Below the pieces are notes generated by a model, which saw only the letters and a list, made by a program, of their open reading frames with translations, searched no databases and was not told the DNA's origin. DNA of 52,779 bases, from positions 1-52,779 of IMG/VR virus record IMGVR_UViG_3300014827_000174. One strand, 5' to 3'. A program made the position numbers and the translations under genes. Source of the DNA: a virus. Numbering within the stretch: the stretch's first letter is position 1; the number at the start of each line of letters is the position of its first letter. This document shows positions 1 to 8,735 of this stretch, one piece after another.

Positions 1-147
1 GGATTATCACCTAATGAAGCGATTATAAGTGCAGTCTTATTGATACCAATGAGTTTAATAATGGGTTACACAATGATAAAAACTGAAAATATTTTAGCAC
101 CTGGTATATACCATTCAATTCATAATTGGATAAATGTATTATTGTAA
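1..147 (+). CDS. CPBP family intramembrane protease, C-terminal fragment
   Basis: The reading frame is open from base 1 and ends with TAA at 145-147, so only the last 48 residues are in the window. It has a hydrophobic helix followed by the ending GIYHSIHNWIN, the H-x-x-x-N signature of the last motif of CPBP (Abi/CAAX-like) membrane proteases. These glutamate/histidine metalloproteases act inside the membrane on prenylated proteins or leader peptides, and many are tied to bacteriocin immunity. A second CPBP gene follows about 90 bases later on the same strand. The family call rests on one motif plus the neighbour. Confidence 0.6.
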   Translation, partial: GLSPNEAIISAVLLIPMSLIMGYTMIKTENILAPGIYHSIHNWINVLL

Positions 148-238
148 ATGTATTAGATAAGGTTATATCAATTGTTGTCCTGTATTTTCATTGCCCCACA
201 TAATCTATTTATGGGTGACAAGGGGTATGGCACTCTAA

Positions 239-997
239 TTGACGGAGTCTTACAACTTTGGAGAGCTCTTTAGACTCGCCCAAACGTTAAACTCACATTA
301 TTTTAAAAAATATTACTCTGGAGTGGAGCTACATCAACGACATACGCAGAAACAGCTAGGAGGTAAAATATTGATTGTTGATGGACTAGTAAATGCAATT
401 GTTAATCTTATAATGTTTAGCGTTATGATCTTATTTATAAAAAAAATGCAATCAATTAGAAAAAAGAATTATACGCCGGCTGGCTGGATAAGTATAGACA
501 AAAATGGTATTAAGTTATTATTCTTGGGAATGTTTGCAGCATTATTTTATAAGTCAGTGGTAGGGTTAATTGGAATTATAAGTGGAACGATGATTTTCAC
601 TATAAATCAAGCAAGTATAATAGATACATTAATTTTTATGCTTGCTAGTTGTTTTGGCTATTTAGGTGTGGCGTTGTTTGAAGAAGGATTATTCAGAGGA
701 TATATGATGCAAGTGATATTAAGGAGGATGCCTATATTACTTGCGATAATTATACAGGCAGTGGTATTTGGATTGATACATTATAGTAATTATTCAGGCC
801 AGCCACATGCTTTGGTAAAGATTCTTGATGCAATCTTAATAGGTTTAATATTTGGGATTATTGTAGTAAAAATGAAATCAATTATGTTAGTTATAGGGTT
901 TCATTTAATGAACAATGTTGCAGAAGAAATATTGTTTTTGGATAAATTACATGTATTTAACAGAGCTGTTTATTTCCAAAAATCCAATTTTTATTAG
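239..997 (+). CDS. CPBP family intramembrane glutamic endopeptidase
   Basis: A 252-residue membrane protein with several hydrophobic helices and the three CPBP signatures in order: FEEGLFRG (Glu148-Glu149, Arg153), FGLIHY (His181) and HLMNN (His222, Asn226). In the family these residues form the catalytic site inside the membrane. Such proteins process prenylated proteins or peptides or give self-protection against bacteriocins; the substrate here is unknown. The frame opens with TTG at 239 and has no strong ribosome binding site. A GTG at 323 is an alternative start that would remove the polar first 28 residues. It follows a partial CPBP gene, so this is a tandem pair, common in bacteriocin or immunity loci. 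Confidence 0.85.
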   Translation: MTESYNFGELFRLAQTLNSHYFKKYYSGVELHQRHTQKQLGGKILIVDGLVNAIVNLIMFSVMILFIKKMQSIRKKNYTPAGWISIDKNGIKLLFLGMFAALFYKSVVGLIGIISGTMIFTINQASIIDTLIFMLASCFGYLGVALFEEGLFRGYMMQVILRRMPILLAIIIQAVVFGLIHYSNYSGQPHALVKILDAILIGLIFGIIVVKMKSIMLVIGFHLMNNVAEEILFLDKLHVFNRAVYFQKSNFY

Positions 998-1429
998 ATA
1001 TTGGAATTTATAGAATTGATTTTATTAATTATTATATTTATATCTTTAACATTTTTATTTCGCAAGGACATTCTTTACAAGCGTCTGATTCGTGCTACTT
1101 GATAAATATGGCCATATAACACGACATTTATGATTGCAGTGGATAGGACAGAGAACTGAGTAACTCACATTACAGTTAGTTCACTTTTCGTATGTTTTGA
1201 CGCATTAGTACTATATAGCGGGTGCGATCTTTGAGGTGAAACCCAACCTCTGATTATCCATATACCCGTAACCACAGACGTTCAAGTGAACCTCCAGTTA
1301 TCCTACTACTGCGAAGAAATATTCTTTTTATCTGCGCCAGGACGGTGCGGTCAATGCGTACGGTTTCGTATAGCTACGGAATGTTTTACGAAAGAAAATA
1401 TCTCTTTGCTAAATTGGAATTTGTGATGG
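998..1429. other. 430-base stretch without a convincing gene; possible intron-like remnant
   Basis: No reading frame with a ribosome binding site is present on either strand. The first half is AT-rich like the CPBP gene. From about 1222 (starting GTGCG) to about 1396 the composition becomes GC-richer, with short pairable segments such as GAGGT/ACCTC at about 1233-1250. GTGYG is the usual 5' end of group II introns, so a 5' intron fragment is conceivable, but no reverse transcriptase or domain V was found. It could equally be degraded intergenic DNA. Confidence 0.25.
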
Positions 1430-1741
1430 TTAGCTCTCCTTGTACTCTTTTACAATTTTGCTAAGATTCTCAATTAAATATTCGTAAGCACGCATTTGAA
1501 TTATGTCTTCATCTGAAGGGTTGTTGTAGAAATTATTTTCGTAAAGTTCTTTCCTCTTAAGATTGATATTGTGCATAGTGTTAACCAATATATTATCAAG
1601 AGTGGCTTCGACTAGTTCATGATATGTATCAATTTGCCCTTGCTTATATGCTTCTTGCAGTTTTTCCTCTAAAACATCTAGAGTTATTTCTCTCCCTTGA
1701 TTAAGTAGCCAGATAGCAATTTCCTTTATTCTGTTAGTCAT
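1430..1741 (-). CDS. hypothetical helical protein, 103 aa
   Basis: I do not recognise a family. The protein is small, charged and predicted mostly helical, rich in Glu, Lys, Leu and Ile, with no Cys, no signal peptide and no membrane segment. The start ATG at 1741 is preceded by the strong ribosome binding site GGGGGGAG with 4 bases spacing, which supports translation. That site lies immediately after the stop of a 20-codon immunity-like fragment, so this gene may have been joined to a truncated neighbour. It points the same way as the DUF262 gene upstream and could share its transcript. Confidence 0.6.
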   Translation of the reverse strand: MTNRIKEIAIWLLNQGREITLDVLEEKLQEAYKQGQIDTYHELVEATLDNILVNTMHNINLKRKELYENNFYNNPSDEDIIQMRAYEYLIENLSKIVKEYKES

Positions 1742-1752
1742 TGTACTCCCCC

Positions 1753-1815
1753 CTAATATTGCGACTGAATATACGGCGCCTTCCAGTCACTTAACATCTT
1801 TCTTGCTTTTGGCAT
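1753..1815 (-). pseudogene. 20-codon remnant resembling the start of an Imm-5-like immunity protein
   Basis: Behind a good ribosome binding site (GGAGGG, spacing 5) an ATG at 1815 opens a 20-codon frame beginning MPKARKMLSDWKAPYIQS and then stopping at TAG. From memory this closely matches the conserved N-terminus of clostridial 'putative immunity protein' (Imm-5-like) genes, which are normally well over 100 residues. It is best read as a gene truncated by deletion, its end now abutting the ribosome binding site of the 103-residue gene. The family match was not checked by a search. Confidence 0.45.
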
Positions 1816-1893
1816 GCTCACCCTCCTATTTTTCGTAATTAATTTCACCACATCTAGCCTGCTCTATCGCCGGACTATAACTTCAAAAGTGAA

Positions 1894-3585
1894 TCATCCT
1901 AACAACTCACGCATTTTTTCCGCGAGTATTTTTTTTCTTGCTTCATAAAATGTTTCATAGTCTTCTATTTCAAGTGAAACATCCTGCGGAATCATAGCCT
2001 GTTTACAAAATTCAGCCTTTTGCCCATCATTCATATCATTGTAATAATCAACAAGGCGCATATCATTTTTGCTCCCATTACTTCTACCTTCAAGCAGATG
2101 TAAATTAGGAAGGCGATTACGCGTTCCTCGCCATCTTCGCCAATCTTCCATAGAAACAGAAATAGGTTTGCCTTCGTTGAATCTGTTGTCGGGGTGAAGA
2201 TGGTCTTGCTCATATTTAAAGTTTCTATTTATCCAGTCAAGGTTCAAGTAGTAAAGAACTTCTCCAGCAACTCTGCTGCCTTTTTCTGTGTTAAGTACAT
2301 CTTCAATTTTTCCATCTGTGACTCTCAAATCATTCATCTGATCGAGCATTTCAATAGTAATTTCATATTCAAAGCTATTAATATTACTCTTCATCTGTTG
2401 CAGCTTACCTGTAGTACCTGATTGGAAATAAGTAAAGAATATCGCTCTAAGTAAATAAGCACGAACACCCTTAATGTTTTTATCGTAATCAGGATTATAG
2501 TAAATATAGTAGATAATCGGCAAAAGCACGTTCCAACTACTTGAAAAACGGCTTATATCGATTTTCATTTCCTTAAGTAGACTTTCTAAATTTGTCAGTG
2601 CTTTCTTGAACCCATTCCAATCGTTTTTCATATCCTCTGCTATCTTTTTGTTAATGTTTGATTTTACAACATCCCCATACAACATCAGAGCAGAACGGAT
2701 GATAAAGTCCGAACCAAATCCTTCATATGAATCAACGAGAATTTTCCCAAACTCGGTTTTTGCACTTGGCCAGTATGCCTCAAGAATTGACATCGTTATT
2801 TCGAATTTACGCAGTGCTTTACCACCACTATTAAACCTTACAAACATCTCAAGAGCATCATCTTGTTTCATGTCTGTAATTTCCGTATATCTAACCAGCT
2901 TTTCAACAAAAAGCTTTTTATACAGCTTTTGCAGTATGTTTCTAGCGTATTCCTTGCTATCTGTTGGAACATTCACGATGGCTTCTTCAATTGCTTTTTC
3001 TCTTGTGGTTTCATCTTGGAATTTCTTATCAACGATGTTTTTTACCTCAAACTGGGTCGGACTCAATTTCCCAACCTTATCACTAAACTTAATGTCGAAT
3101 TTTTTGGTGTTGTATTCTTCTTCATCGACTGATATCTTATTTTTATTCAGTTCTATTAGTAGCTTTGTTACAATCTTACTTCCATTATTTCTTCTAGCAT
3201 AATTCGGACGCAAGTATGCTTCGCCAAACAATGATAAAAACAGTGAGGTTAGCCTTTGCTGTCCATCCAATATGGCTGTATCGGTATTAGTAACGTTTAT
3301 GCTTGTCAACTCATAATTGACACTGTCAGCCTGTTTTCTGCTATCAAATGTAACATCTGATAAAAAGCTACAAAAATATGTATCCCATGTCACATTGGAG
3401 TCATCAACGTGCCAAAATAGAAATGTAGCAATAGGGTAATCCAGCAAAATGGAATCCCATAGTTTTTCAATTTGCTCCATACCCCAGACAAATTGTCTTT
3501 GAAACGCAGGCATTACATATTTTCCGTCTTTGATGCTTTGCAAAGCCTCATGTATCGTTATGCTGTTATCTATTAATCTGCTCAT
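1894..3585 (-). CDS. DUF262 / HNH (GmrSD-like) domain protein
   Basis: A 563-residue protein. The N-terminal DUF262 (ParB/Srx-fold) domain shows PAFQRQFVW near residue 27 and ILDGQQRLTSL near residue 106, the nucleotide-sensing motifs of GmrS-type proteins. Near the C-terminus, YEQDHLHP and NRLPNLHLLEGRSNGSKN resemble the DUF1524/HNH nuclease end of GmrD-type proteins. In this family the two halves make a nucleotide-dependent nuclease often active on modified phage DNA (type IV restriction, BREX-like defence). Whether this copy restricts modified DNA is inference. I chose ATG 3585 because GAGAGG lies just upstream; the TTG five codons earlier falls inside that site. A small unknown gene sits 110 bases upstream on the same strand. 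Confidence 0.8.
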   Translation of the reverse strand: MSRLIDNSITIHEALQSIKDGKYVMPAFQRQFVWGMEQIEKLWDSILLDYPIATFLFWHVDDSNVTWDTYFCSFLSDVTFDSRKQADSVNYELTSINVTNTDTAILDGQQRLTSLFLSLFGEAYLRPNYARRNNGSKIVTKLLIELNKNKISVDEEEYNTKKFDIKFSDKVGKLSPTQFEVKNIVDKKFQDETTREKAIEEAIVNVPTDSKEYARNILQKLYKKLFVEKLVRYTEITDMKQDDALEMFVRFNSGGKALRKFEITMSILEAYWPSAKTEFGKILVDSYEGFGSDFIIRSALMLYGDVVKSNINKKIAEDMKNDWNGFKKALTNLESLLKEMKIDISRFSSSWNVLLPIIYYIYYNPDYDKNIKGVRAYLLRAIFFTYFQSGTTGKLQQMKSNINSFEYEITIEMLDQMNDLRVTDGKIEDVLNTEKGSRVAGEVLYYLNLDWINRNFKYEQDHLHPDNRFNEGKPISVSMEDWRRWRGTRNRLPNLHLLEGRSNGSKNDMRLVDYYNDMNDGQKAEFCKQAMIPQDVSLEIEDYETFYEARKKILAEKMRELLG

Positions 3586-3695
3586 TCTCTTACCTCTCAA
3601 TCACAAAAATTCGATTTGTATTTCATGAGTATATCTTCTACCTAGTGCCAAATCGTTACTGTTTCACCTTCATCCTCAAATGCCTTTCCAAGGAG

Positions 3696-4037
3696 CTATT
3701 TAATCCTTTTAAGTTCTATTGGTTTAATTCCTTTATGTATTAAATGTTTCTCATTTACCATAATTGCAGCAATTGCAGATGCATGTCTTGGGCTAAAACT
3801 TGTACTTATCTTTGAAACATATTCACCCAATCCACCTCTAATCGGTACAGTCATTGAAGCTCCTAACAGATACCACTTATCAGCATCTATAAAAAACTCA
3901 TTCAAAATTTTATTGTAAAGACTATCATCTATTTTAAAGACAATATTTCCCCATTTGACAGATACGCTTTTCAATTCTCTAAGAAATGAGATATCTTTTC
4001 CTCTACCTGACAAGGGTCTAATTTCAAATTCTTTCAT
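3696..4037 (-). CDS. hypothetical protein, 113 aa, upstream of the DUF262 gene
   Basis: No family recognised. It is a basic, soluble, mixed alpha/beta protein with no Cys and no membrane segment; a notable patch is SFSPRHASAIAAIMV near the C-terminus. The start ATG at 4037 has AAAGGA 9 bases upstream; the TTG six codons earlier overlaps that site and was rejected. It is the first gene of the probable two-gene unit with the DUF262 gene, so it may be a partner, inhibitor or regulator. The same frame stays open for 17 sense codons after its TAG stop, up to another TAG at 3642-3644. Confidence 0.6.
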   Translation of the reverse strand: MKEFEIRPLSGRGKDISFLRELKSVSVKWGNIVFKIDDSLYNKILNEFFIDADKWYLLGASMTVPIRGGLGEYVSKISTSFSPRHASAIAAIMVNEKHLIHKGIKPIELKRIK

Positions 4038-4290
4038 TGTTAATATTCCTTTCAATTAAACTTGGGCATAAAGCCTCGTCGTCGAAATTTTAACAGCAGA
4101 TAGCTCTACATTTACCTAAAACCAAGTCGATTTTGTCTTATTTCACCGAGTTAATCATTTATATCTTTTCTACAGTAATCTACAAGATAATTAAAAGCTT
4201 CTTCGCATCATTATCTTCTATTACAAATTCTTGTCAACTACAAGCTCTATATAATTTCTCTAAAATTCAGCAATATCCTTCCATTTCCAT

Positions 4291-4337
4291 AAATAAAATA
4301 GCCGTCGCTCAAGAAGTTATTCCCATCAAGCGACGGC
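4291..4337 (-). terminator. intrinsic terminator after the recombinase operon
   Basis: On the minus strand a perfect 9-bp stem (GCCGTCGCT / AGCGACGGC, arms 4329-4337 and 4301-4309) with a 19-base loop is followed by the T-rich tail TATTTTATTT. It lies 13 bases past the stop of the last recombinase gene and marks the end of prophage transcription on this side. The attachment site is expected between here and about 4040; the rest of 4038-4290 is AT-rich and shows no gene. Confidence 0.8.
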
Positions 4338-4349
4338 CAGTTTTATTCC

Positions 4350-5921
4350 TTATATTTCTATATCAATTTCAACGCAAGATTTAAACTCAATGGTCAGCTT
4401 ATCATCAAATACCGAAATCTTTTCTATGAGCCTTCTTACCAACTGCTCATCATATTCCTGTAACTCTCCTGACTGCTCCATTAGAAATTCGGTCATTTCC
4501 TCAATCCGCTGCCTTTTCCCTTGACGCTCTGCATTTTGTACAAGAGAATTTTGTTTTAGTTCCCGCAGTCGATAAATCTCATCAGCCAGGTTGTTATAAT
4601 CAGCTTTGGAGTTTGCCAACCTCAGCAGTTCATTTTGCAATTCATTCAATTTGCCATCAATATGGTCTGTACTTTTATCGTTCTCTTCATCTAATACAGT
4701 AGCTATATTATTCTGCAAAGTGGAAAGAAAAGCATCCTTGCTGCATAATATATCGTTTATAGCCTTGACCACTGCTCTTTGTAGAATCTCCTCATTTATA
4801 GTCGGAGAAGAACAATCTGAACCTTTCTCTTCAAGGCGACTTACACACCTCCAAACAATTGACTTATTACCCCTATTGTTCCAATGTATTCTTCTGTAAA
4901 TTTCACCACACTCTCCGCAATATACAATACTGGATAGCGCATATCTGCTGCTGTAGACTCGCTTCTTACCACTTTTACCTGTATGTAAATTTGCCCGACG
5001 CACCATCTCTTCCTGTACCTGCATATAAAGTTCGCGAGGAATAATTGGCTCGTGGCTGTTTTCTACATAATATTGAGGAACAATACCATTGTTAACCACT
5101 CGTTTCTTTGAAAGGAAATCGACAGTGTAGGTCTTTTGCAGCAATGCATCACCAATATACTTTTCATTTTGTAGCATTTTTTTAAGGGTTTCAGGTCTCC
5201 ATTTTGCCTTTTCGGCAGCGGTTAATATCCCATCCGCTTCCAGTCCTCGTGCTATTTGCAACAAACTTGCTCCCTCAAGGTACTCTCGGTAGATACGCTT
5301 AATTATTTCTGCCTCTTCAGGGACAATGACCAGATGCTTATTTTCATCTTTGGTGTATCCCATAAATCGATTGTGGTTTATTTGGATTTCACCTTGCTGG
5401 TAGCGGAACTGAATGCCAAGCTTTACGTTTTGGCTTAAGGACTGGCTTTCCTGCTGAGCCAATGATGCCATGATGGTTAGAAGTACTTCACCCTTAGAGT
5501 CCATGGTATTAATATTTTCCTTTTCAAAAAATACCTGGATGTTTTTATCCTTGAGTTGGCGGATATATTTTAAGCAATCCAGCGTATTCCGGGCGAACCT
5601 GCTGATTGACTTGGTAATCACCATATCAATTTTGCCTTCTAAACATTCTTCTATCATGCGGTTAAACTCATCACGCTTTTTCGTATTTGTACCGCTGATA
5701 CCATCATCCGCAAATATTCCAGCTAGGTCCCATTCAGGATTGCCCTTAATATAACTTGTGTAATGCTCAATCTGGACTTCGTAACTGGATGCCTGCTCCT
5801 CACTGTCTGTTGAAACACGGCAGTATGCAGCAACTCGCAGTTTTGGCCTTTCTTTAGAATTTGTATTATTGCCCATGCGTGAACGCGCCGGTATCACCGT
5901 AACATTTCTGTTATTAGCCAT
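4350..5921 (-). CDS. large serine recombinase (integrase), third gene of the cassette
   Basis: A 523-residue site-specific recombinase. The N-terminal resolvase domain has the catalytic serine in YCRVST (Ser37) and the conserved DDGISGT and SISRFARN segments. The recombinase DNA-binding domain follows at about 180-300, then a zinc ribbon (CGECG near 335 and a downstream Cys pair) and a coiled coil near 400-480. Large serine integrases join attP and attB without host factors and need a directionality factor for excision. Its start overlaps the end of the upstream recombinase-like gene by 8 bases, so the two are co-translated. It probably acts with the other catalytic recombinase in the operon to integrate and excise the prophage. 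Confidence 0.92.
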   Translation of the reverse strand: MANNRNVTVIPARSRMGNNTNSKERPKLRVAAYCRVSTDSEEQASSYEVQIEHYTSYIKGNPEWDLAGIFADDGISGTNTKKRDEFNRMIEECLEGKIDMVITKSISRFARNTLDCLKYIRQLKDKNIQVFFEKENINTMDSKGEVLLTIMASLAQQESQSLSQNVKLGIQFRYQQGEIQINHNRFMGYTKDENKHLVIVPEEAEIIKRIYREYLEGASLLQIARGLEADGILTAAEKAKWRPETLKKMLQNEKYIGDALLQKTYTVDFLSKKRVVNNGIVPQYYVENSHEPIIPRELYMQVQEEMVRRANLHTGKSGKKRVYSSRYALSSIVYCGECGEIYRRIHWNNRGNKSIVWRCVSRLEEKGSDCSSPTINEEILQRAVVKAINDILCSKDAFLSTLQNNIATVLDEENDKSTDHIDGKLNELQNELLRLANSKADYNNLADEIYRLRELKQNSLVQNAERQGKRQRIEEMTEFLMEQSGELQEYDEQLVRRLIEKISVFDDKLTIEFKSCVEIDIEI

Positions 5922-6339
5922 CTGTTATCACCTCGCTTTCAATTAAATTATAGGCATATTCTGCTTGCTTAAAGGGATCATCGTAAAGTTGCTGCGGTGA
6001 AGGCGTGGAAAAGTGCAGTCTTTGGATAGTTGTTTCTTGCATCTCCGCATCATGAATTCTGCCAAGAATCTTCGCCCGTCTTAATCTTTCAGTTTGTACC
6101 TTTTCAAAAGTGTCATTATCAATTATCCGAGGATAGAAGCCATCTTCAACGTATTGCTTATTTGTCAGCATCTTGGTAATGGAAGCATGATAGCGTTTGA
6201 TGCCCACCTCTTTCGCAGAGTCCGATAAAGAAAGTCCTGAAAGATAAGCATGAAACAGCTCTCTTATTTGTGCCGCCGCCCTTTCATCGATAACTGCTTT
6301 TCCGTTTTTAATGACATAACCGTATGGTGTATGCCCCAC
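5914..6339 (-). CDS. catalytic-domain-less recombinase family protein
   Basis: A 141-residue protein that begins directly in the 'recombinase' DNA-binding domain: [17 protein letters not shown], then a helical HTH-like region ending near [19 protein letters not shown]. It has no resolvase domain and no catalytic serine. The GTG start at 6339 follows the TAA of the upstream recombinase without a gap, and its end overlaps the next gene by 8 bases, so all three are translated as a unit. The tight coupling argues for a deliberate accessory DNA-binding subunit rather than a broken gene. A role in synapsis or as directionality factor is inference. Confidence 0.8.
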   Translation of the reverse strand: MGHTPYGYVIKNGKAVIDERAAAQIRELFHAYLSGLSLSDSAKEVGIKRYHASITKMLTNKQYVEDGFYPRIIDNDTFEKVQTERLRRAKILGRIHDAEMQETTIQRLHFSTPSPQQLYDDPFKQAEYAYNLIESEVITDG

Positions 6340-7911
6340 TTATCTCACCAGCCTTTCTTTAAGGGTAATTCCACATTTCATTTTGAAACCTATCTCTTCT
6401 TGTGAAAAAACAATGATTTTTTCTATGAAGCGGTCAAATAACTCTCCGTCAAAGCTTTCTATCTGATTATTAGCCTTGGATGCAAATTTCAAAAGCTGTT
6501 CCACTTTGACCACTGTGGCCATTCCACCGTTTACCGAATGAGAAAGAGCTACTTTTTGCTCTTTTAATATAGTTGCTTCCTTGCGCAGTTCATTGTTCTG
6601 CTTAATAAATAGAGCGGGGTCCAGGTACCCTTTGGTCATAAGACCCATGAGTACCTGACTGTGCTCCTTATTTTCTTCAATCTTCACTTCAAGCTCCTGC
6701 ATCTGAACAATATTGTCTGAATAGTTCACTGCCCTTAAGCTCCGCAGCAACGGTTTTAGGATAGACTTATGTCCGAAGATTAGCTTGTTTGTCATGGTTA
6801 TAAAAGCCTGATGAATGAAGTCCTCACGAATAAAGCGCATAGAGCACTCTGAAACATCATTGATATGTTTGGAACAACACCAGGCAATGTATTTGCTATC
6901 ACCACTACCATGAGTTCTGCGTTTAAAGGTGCCTCCACACTCTGAGCACTTTATCTGTCCAGAGAAAGGATAGCGGTTTTGATATTTACTGTTTCCCTTT
7001 CCTATACCTTTCTCTTTTCCATGCTGCTCTAATATCTCCGCACACGCTTCATAATCCTCATGAGTGACGATTGCTTCATGATGGTTTTGAATAAGGTATC
7101 GATCCTTTTCACCATAGTTATAATGCCTGTTAAAATGCTCATCAGTATAAGTTTTTTGCAGTATTACATCTCCTGTGTACTTCTCATTACCAAGAATGCC
7201 GCGAATAGTGGATGCTGTCCAGTGCGTTCCACGTTTTGCAGGTATGCCCTCTGCATTCAGGTTATCGGCAATCTTCTGTGTCCCTTTACCGGATAAGGCC
7301 TGGGAAAAAATTCTCCTAACAACCTCTGTTTGTTCCTTATTCACAAGCATTTGCCCGTCTGAATAATTATACCCATATGGAGGGTAAGACAGCTTGTATG
7401 TACCGTTTTGAAACCGACGCTGAATTGACCATTTATTGTTTTGAGAAATAGAAACTGATTCACTCTCCGCAAGGCTGCTCAGGATTGTCAGCATCAATTC
7501 ACTTTCCATAGACTGTGTATTGATGTTTTCCTTCTCAAAGTATATAAAAACACCGAGGCATGTCAGCCTTCGTACTATTTCCAGGCAGTCTGTTGTGTTT
7601 CTTGCAAACCTGCTGATAGACTTGGTTACAATGAAATTAATTTTCCTATTTTCACAGTCTGTCAACAGTCTTAACAGTTCTGTGCGCTTTTCTTTATGAG
7701 TGCCGGAAATCCCCTCATCATAATAAAGACCTGCAAATTCCCATCGCTGATTTGCCTTAATGTATGATTCGTAATGGTTTTTTTGTGTTTCCAGACTGAC
7801 TAATTGCTCATCACTATGTGTAGACACTCGGCAGTATGCCGCTACCCGCAGTTTTGGCTGCATAGCAGCCAATGCCCTATTTCCTGATGTTTTTGTTACC
7901 TTTCTCATCAT
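6340..7911 (-). CDS. large serine recombinase (integrase), first gene of the cassette
   Basis: A 523-residue recombinase paralogous to the gene at 4350-5921. The catalytic serine is in YCRVST (about Ser30), followed by DEGISGT and KSISRFARN. The recombinase domain (PPYGYNYSDGQ to GDVILQKTY), a zinc ribbon (CSECGG, later CC and C) and a coiled-coil segment near 410-470 complete the usual layout. The ribosome binding site GGAGGTGAAG precedes two consecutive ATGs; I give the first (7911), though 7908 is equally possible. The frame also opens at a GTG inside the binding site. Its C-terminal half differs enough from its paralogue that the two probably bind different DNA half-sites. Confidence 0.92.
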   Translation of the reverse strand: MMRKVTKTSGNRALAAMQPKLRVAAYCRVSTHSDEQLVSLETQKNHYESYIKANQRWEFAGLYYDEGISGTHKEKRTELLRLLTDCENRKINFIVTKSISRFARNTTDCLEIVRRLTCLGVFIYFEKENINTQSMESELMLTILSSLAESESVSISQNNKWSIQRRFQNGTYKLSYPPYGYNYSDGQMLVNKEQTEVVRRIFSQALSGKGTQKIADNLNAEGIPAKRGTHWTASTIRGILGNEKYTGDVILQKTYTDEHFNRHYNYGEKDRYLIQNHHEAIVTHEDYEACAEILEQHGKEKGIGKGNSKYQNRYPFSGQIKCSECGGTFKRRTHGSGDSKYIAWCCSKHINDVSECSMRFIREDFIHQAFITMTNKLIFGHKSILKPLLRSLRAVNYSDNIVQMQELEVKIEENKEHSQVLMGLMTKGYLDPALFIKQNNELRKEATILKEQKVALSHSVNGGMATVVKVEQLLKFASKANNQIESFDGELFDRFIEKIIVFSQEEIGFKMKCGITLKERLVR

Positions 7912-7960
7912 CTTCACCTCCTTCAGGTATGTGACATGTTACCTCTGAATGCCCAGTATA

Positions 7961-8182
7961 TCAAGCCATAATCTGTACCAACAAAGGTGAGAAAGATTGA
8001 CGATTTAATACGTCAATTTTGTTGAATTCCACCTCTGAAATAAGACCTGCCTTAAGCATCTTTTGAAGGATTTTCTTAGACCGCCAATAGTCGATTTCTC
8101 TTTGAAGCTCATCAGATGTTATTTTTCTGCTTGTTGGTATAGATTGACCATACGGTCTATTGATAATTTTTGTAACCTGCAT
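7961..8182 (-). CDS. SHOCT-like small protein heading the recombinase operon
   Basis: A 73-residue protein whose second half (KILQKMLKAGLISEVEFNKI) has the short SHOCT-type helical pattern: a helix, the turn 'GLIS', then 'EFNKI'. Small SHOCT-like genes are commonly found ahead of triple serine recombinase cassettes in clostridial prophages. The ATG at 8182 has an excellent ribosome binding site (GGAGGTGATC). It is the first gene after the terminator at 8273-8308, so it heads an operon of its own. A role as recombination directionality or regulatory factor is inference from position. Confidence 0.75.
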   Translation of the reverse strand: MQVTKIINRPYGQSIPTSRKITSDELQREIDYWRSKKILQKMLKAGLISEVEFNKIDVLNRQSFSPLLVQIMA

Positions 8183-8272
8183 TCCAGATCACCTCCGCTT
8201 TCAGCCGGAAAAACTCCTGCACCTATATGCGGAAAAACAATGCAATCCGAACCCTTCAAATCAAAAAAGGAC

Positions 8273-8308
8273 AAAAAAATGCCCGCAGAGCTTTTAAACT
8301 CCGCGGGC
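8273..8308 (-). terminator. strong intrinsic terminator between lysis and recombinase operons
   Basis: On the minus strand a 10-bp stem (GCCCGCGGAG / CTCTGCGGGC, one G-U pair) with an 8-base loop is followed by ATTTTTTT. It separates the late/lysis transcript from the recombinase operon, so the recombinases need their own promoter. I see no consensus promoter in the 90 bases that follow. Confidence 0.9.
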
Positions 8309-8325
8309 TGTGATTTAGTAATAAA

Positions 8326-8500
8326 TTATATAGGCATCGCTGAACCCTGCCTTAAGACCTTAACTTCAGTTTTGCTGCCTTTTTCTTGTTTTTTTCTATC
8401 TGGGTTAAGTTCATACCCAATAAAAATACAAATAAAAACTATTTATAATCAGTAATAGGCCTATTTTAATCCTACCTGCTAAACGCCATGATTGTAGCAT
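8326..8500 (-). pseudogene. small single-pass membrane protein gene with an apparent frameshift
   Basis: ATG 8500, behind AGAAGG, starts MLQSWRLAGRIKIGLLLII, a basic N-terminus followed by a hydrophobic helix, but the frame ends at TGA 8411-8413 after 29 residues. The +1 frame at about 8442 continues the helix (IVFICIFIGYELNPDRKK) and ends with a charged tail at TAA 8326-8328, only 18 bases before the terminator. Joined, they make one plausible membrane protein of about 57 residues. The switch falls in a T-rich stretch (TTTTT, TTT, TTTTT). It may be a mutation, a sequencing error or a real +1 shift. Confidence 0.5.
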
Positions 8501-8573
8501 CAAAGCCTTCTAAAATACTGATTCCTTCATTAGATAAGGATACTACTTATTATAGAAGGAAACTGAAAGCCCA

Positions 8574-8735
8574 TTACCCACACTTCGACCAATCACCAGT
8601 TATGCATTCTGTACAGCCTCCAACCCGGATGAGTTTGTTTTGGCAAACTGGGCATTTGTTGTTCTCAATTAACCCTTGTTCACAAGGCTCCATGCAATAA
8701 GCCTTTCGGTTACAGTCAACGCAAACATCGTTCAT
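8574..8735 (-). CDS. small zinc-ribbon protein, 53 aa
   Basis: ATG 8735 with GAGGCGG upstream opens a 53-residue frame containing nine cysteines. The first part has CVDC, and the second has CPVCQNKL, GGCTECITGDW and SKCG. The arrangement C-x2-C ... G-C-x2-C ... C resembles the zinc ribbon at the C-terminus of some ribonucleotide reductases and other small metal-binding proteins, so zinc binding is likely. It lies in the late operon after the holin-like gene and before the frameshifted membrane protein. Function unknown. Confidence 0.7.
   Translation of the reverse strand: MNDVCVDCNRKAYCMEPCEQGLIENNKCPVCQNKLIRVGGCTECITGDWSKCG

Noticed and set aside
8063-8455. 130-codon plus-strand frame over the SHOCT gene and terminator
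   Set aside because: It runs through a strong minus-strand terminator and antisense to a gene with a good ribosome binding site.
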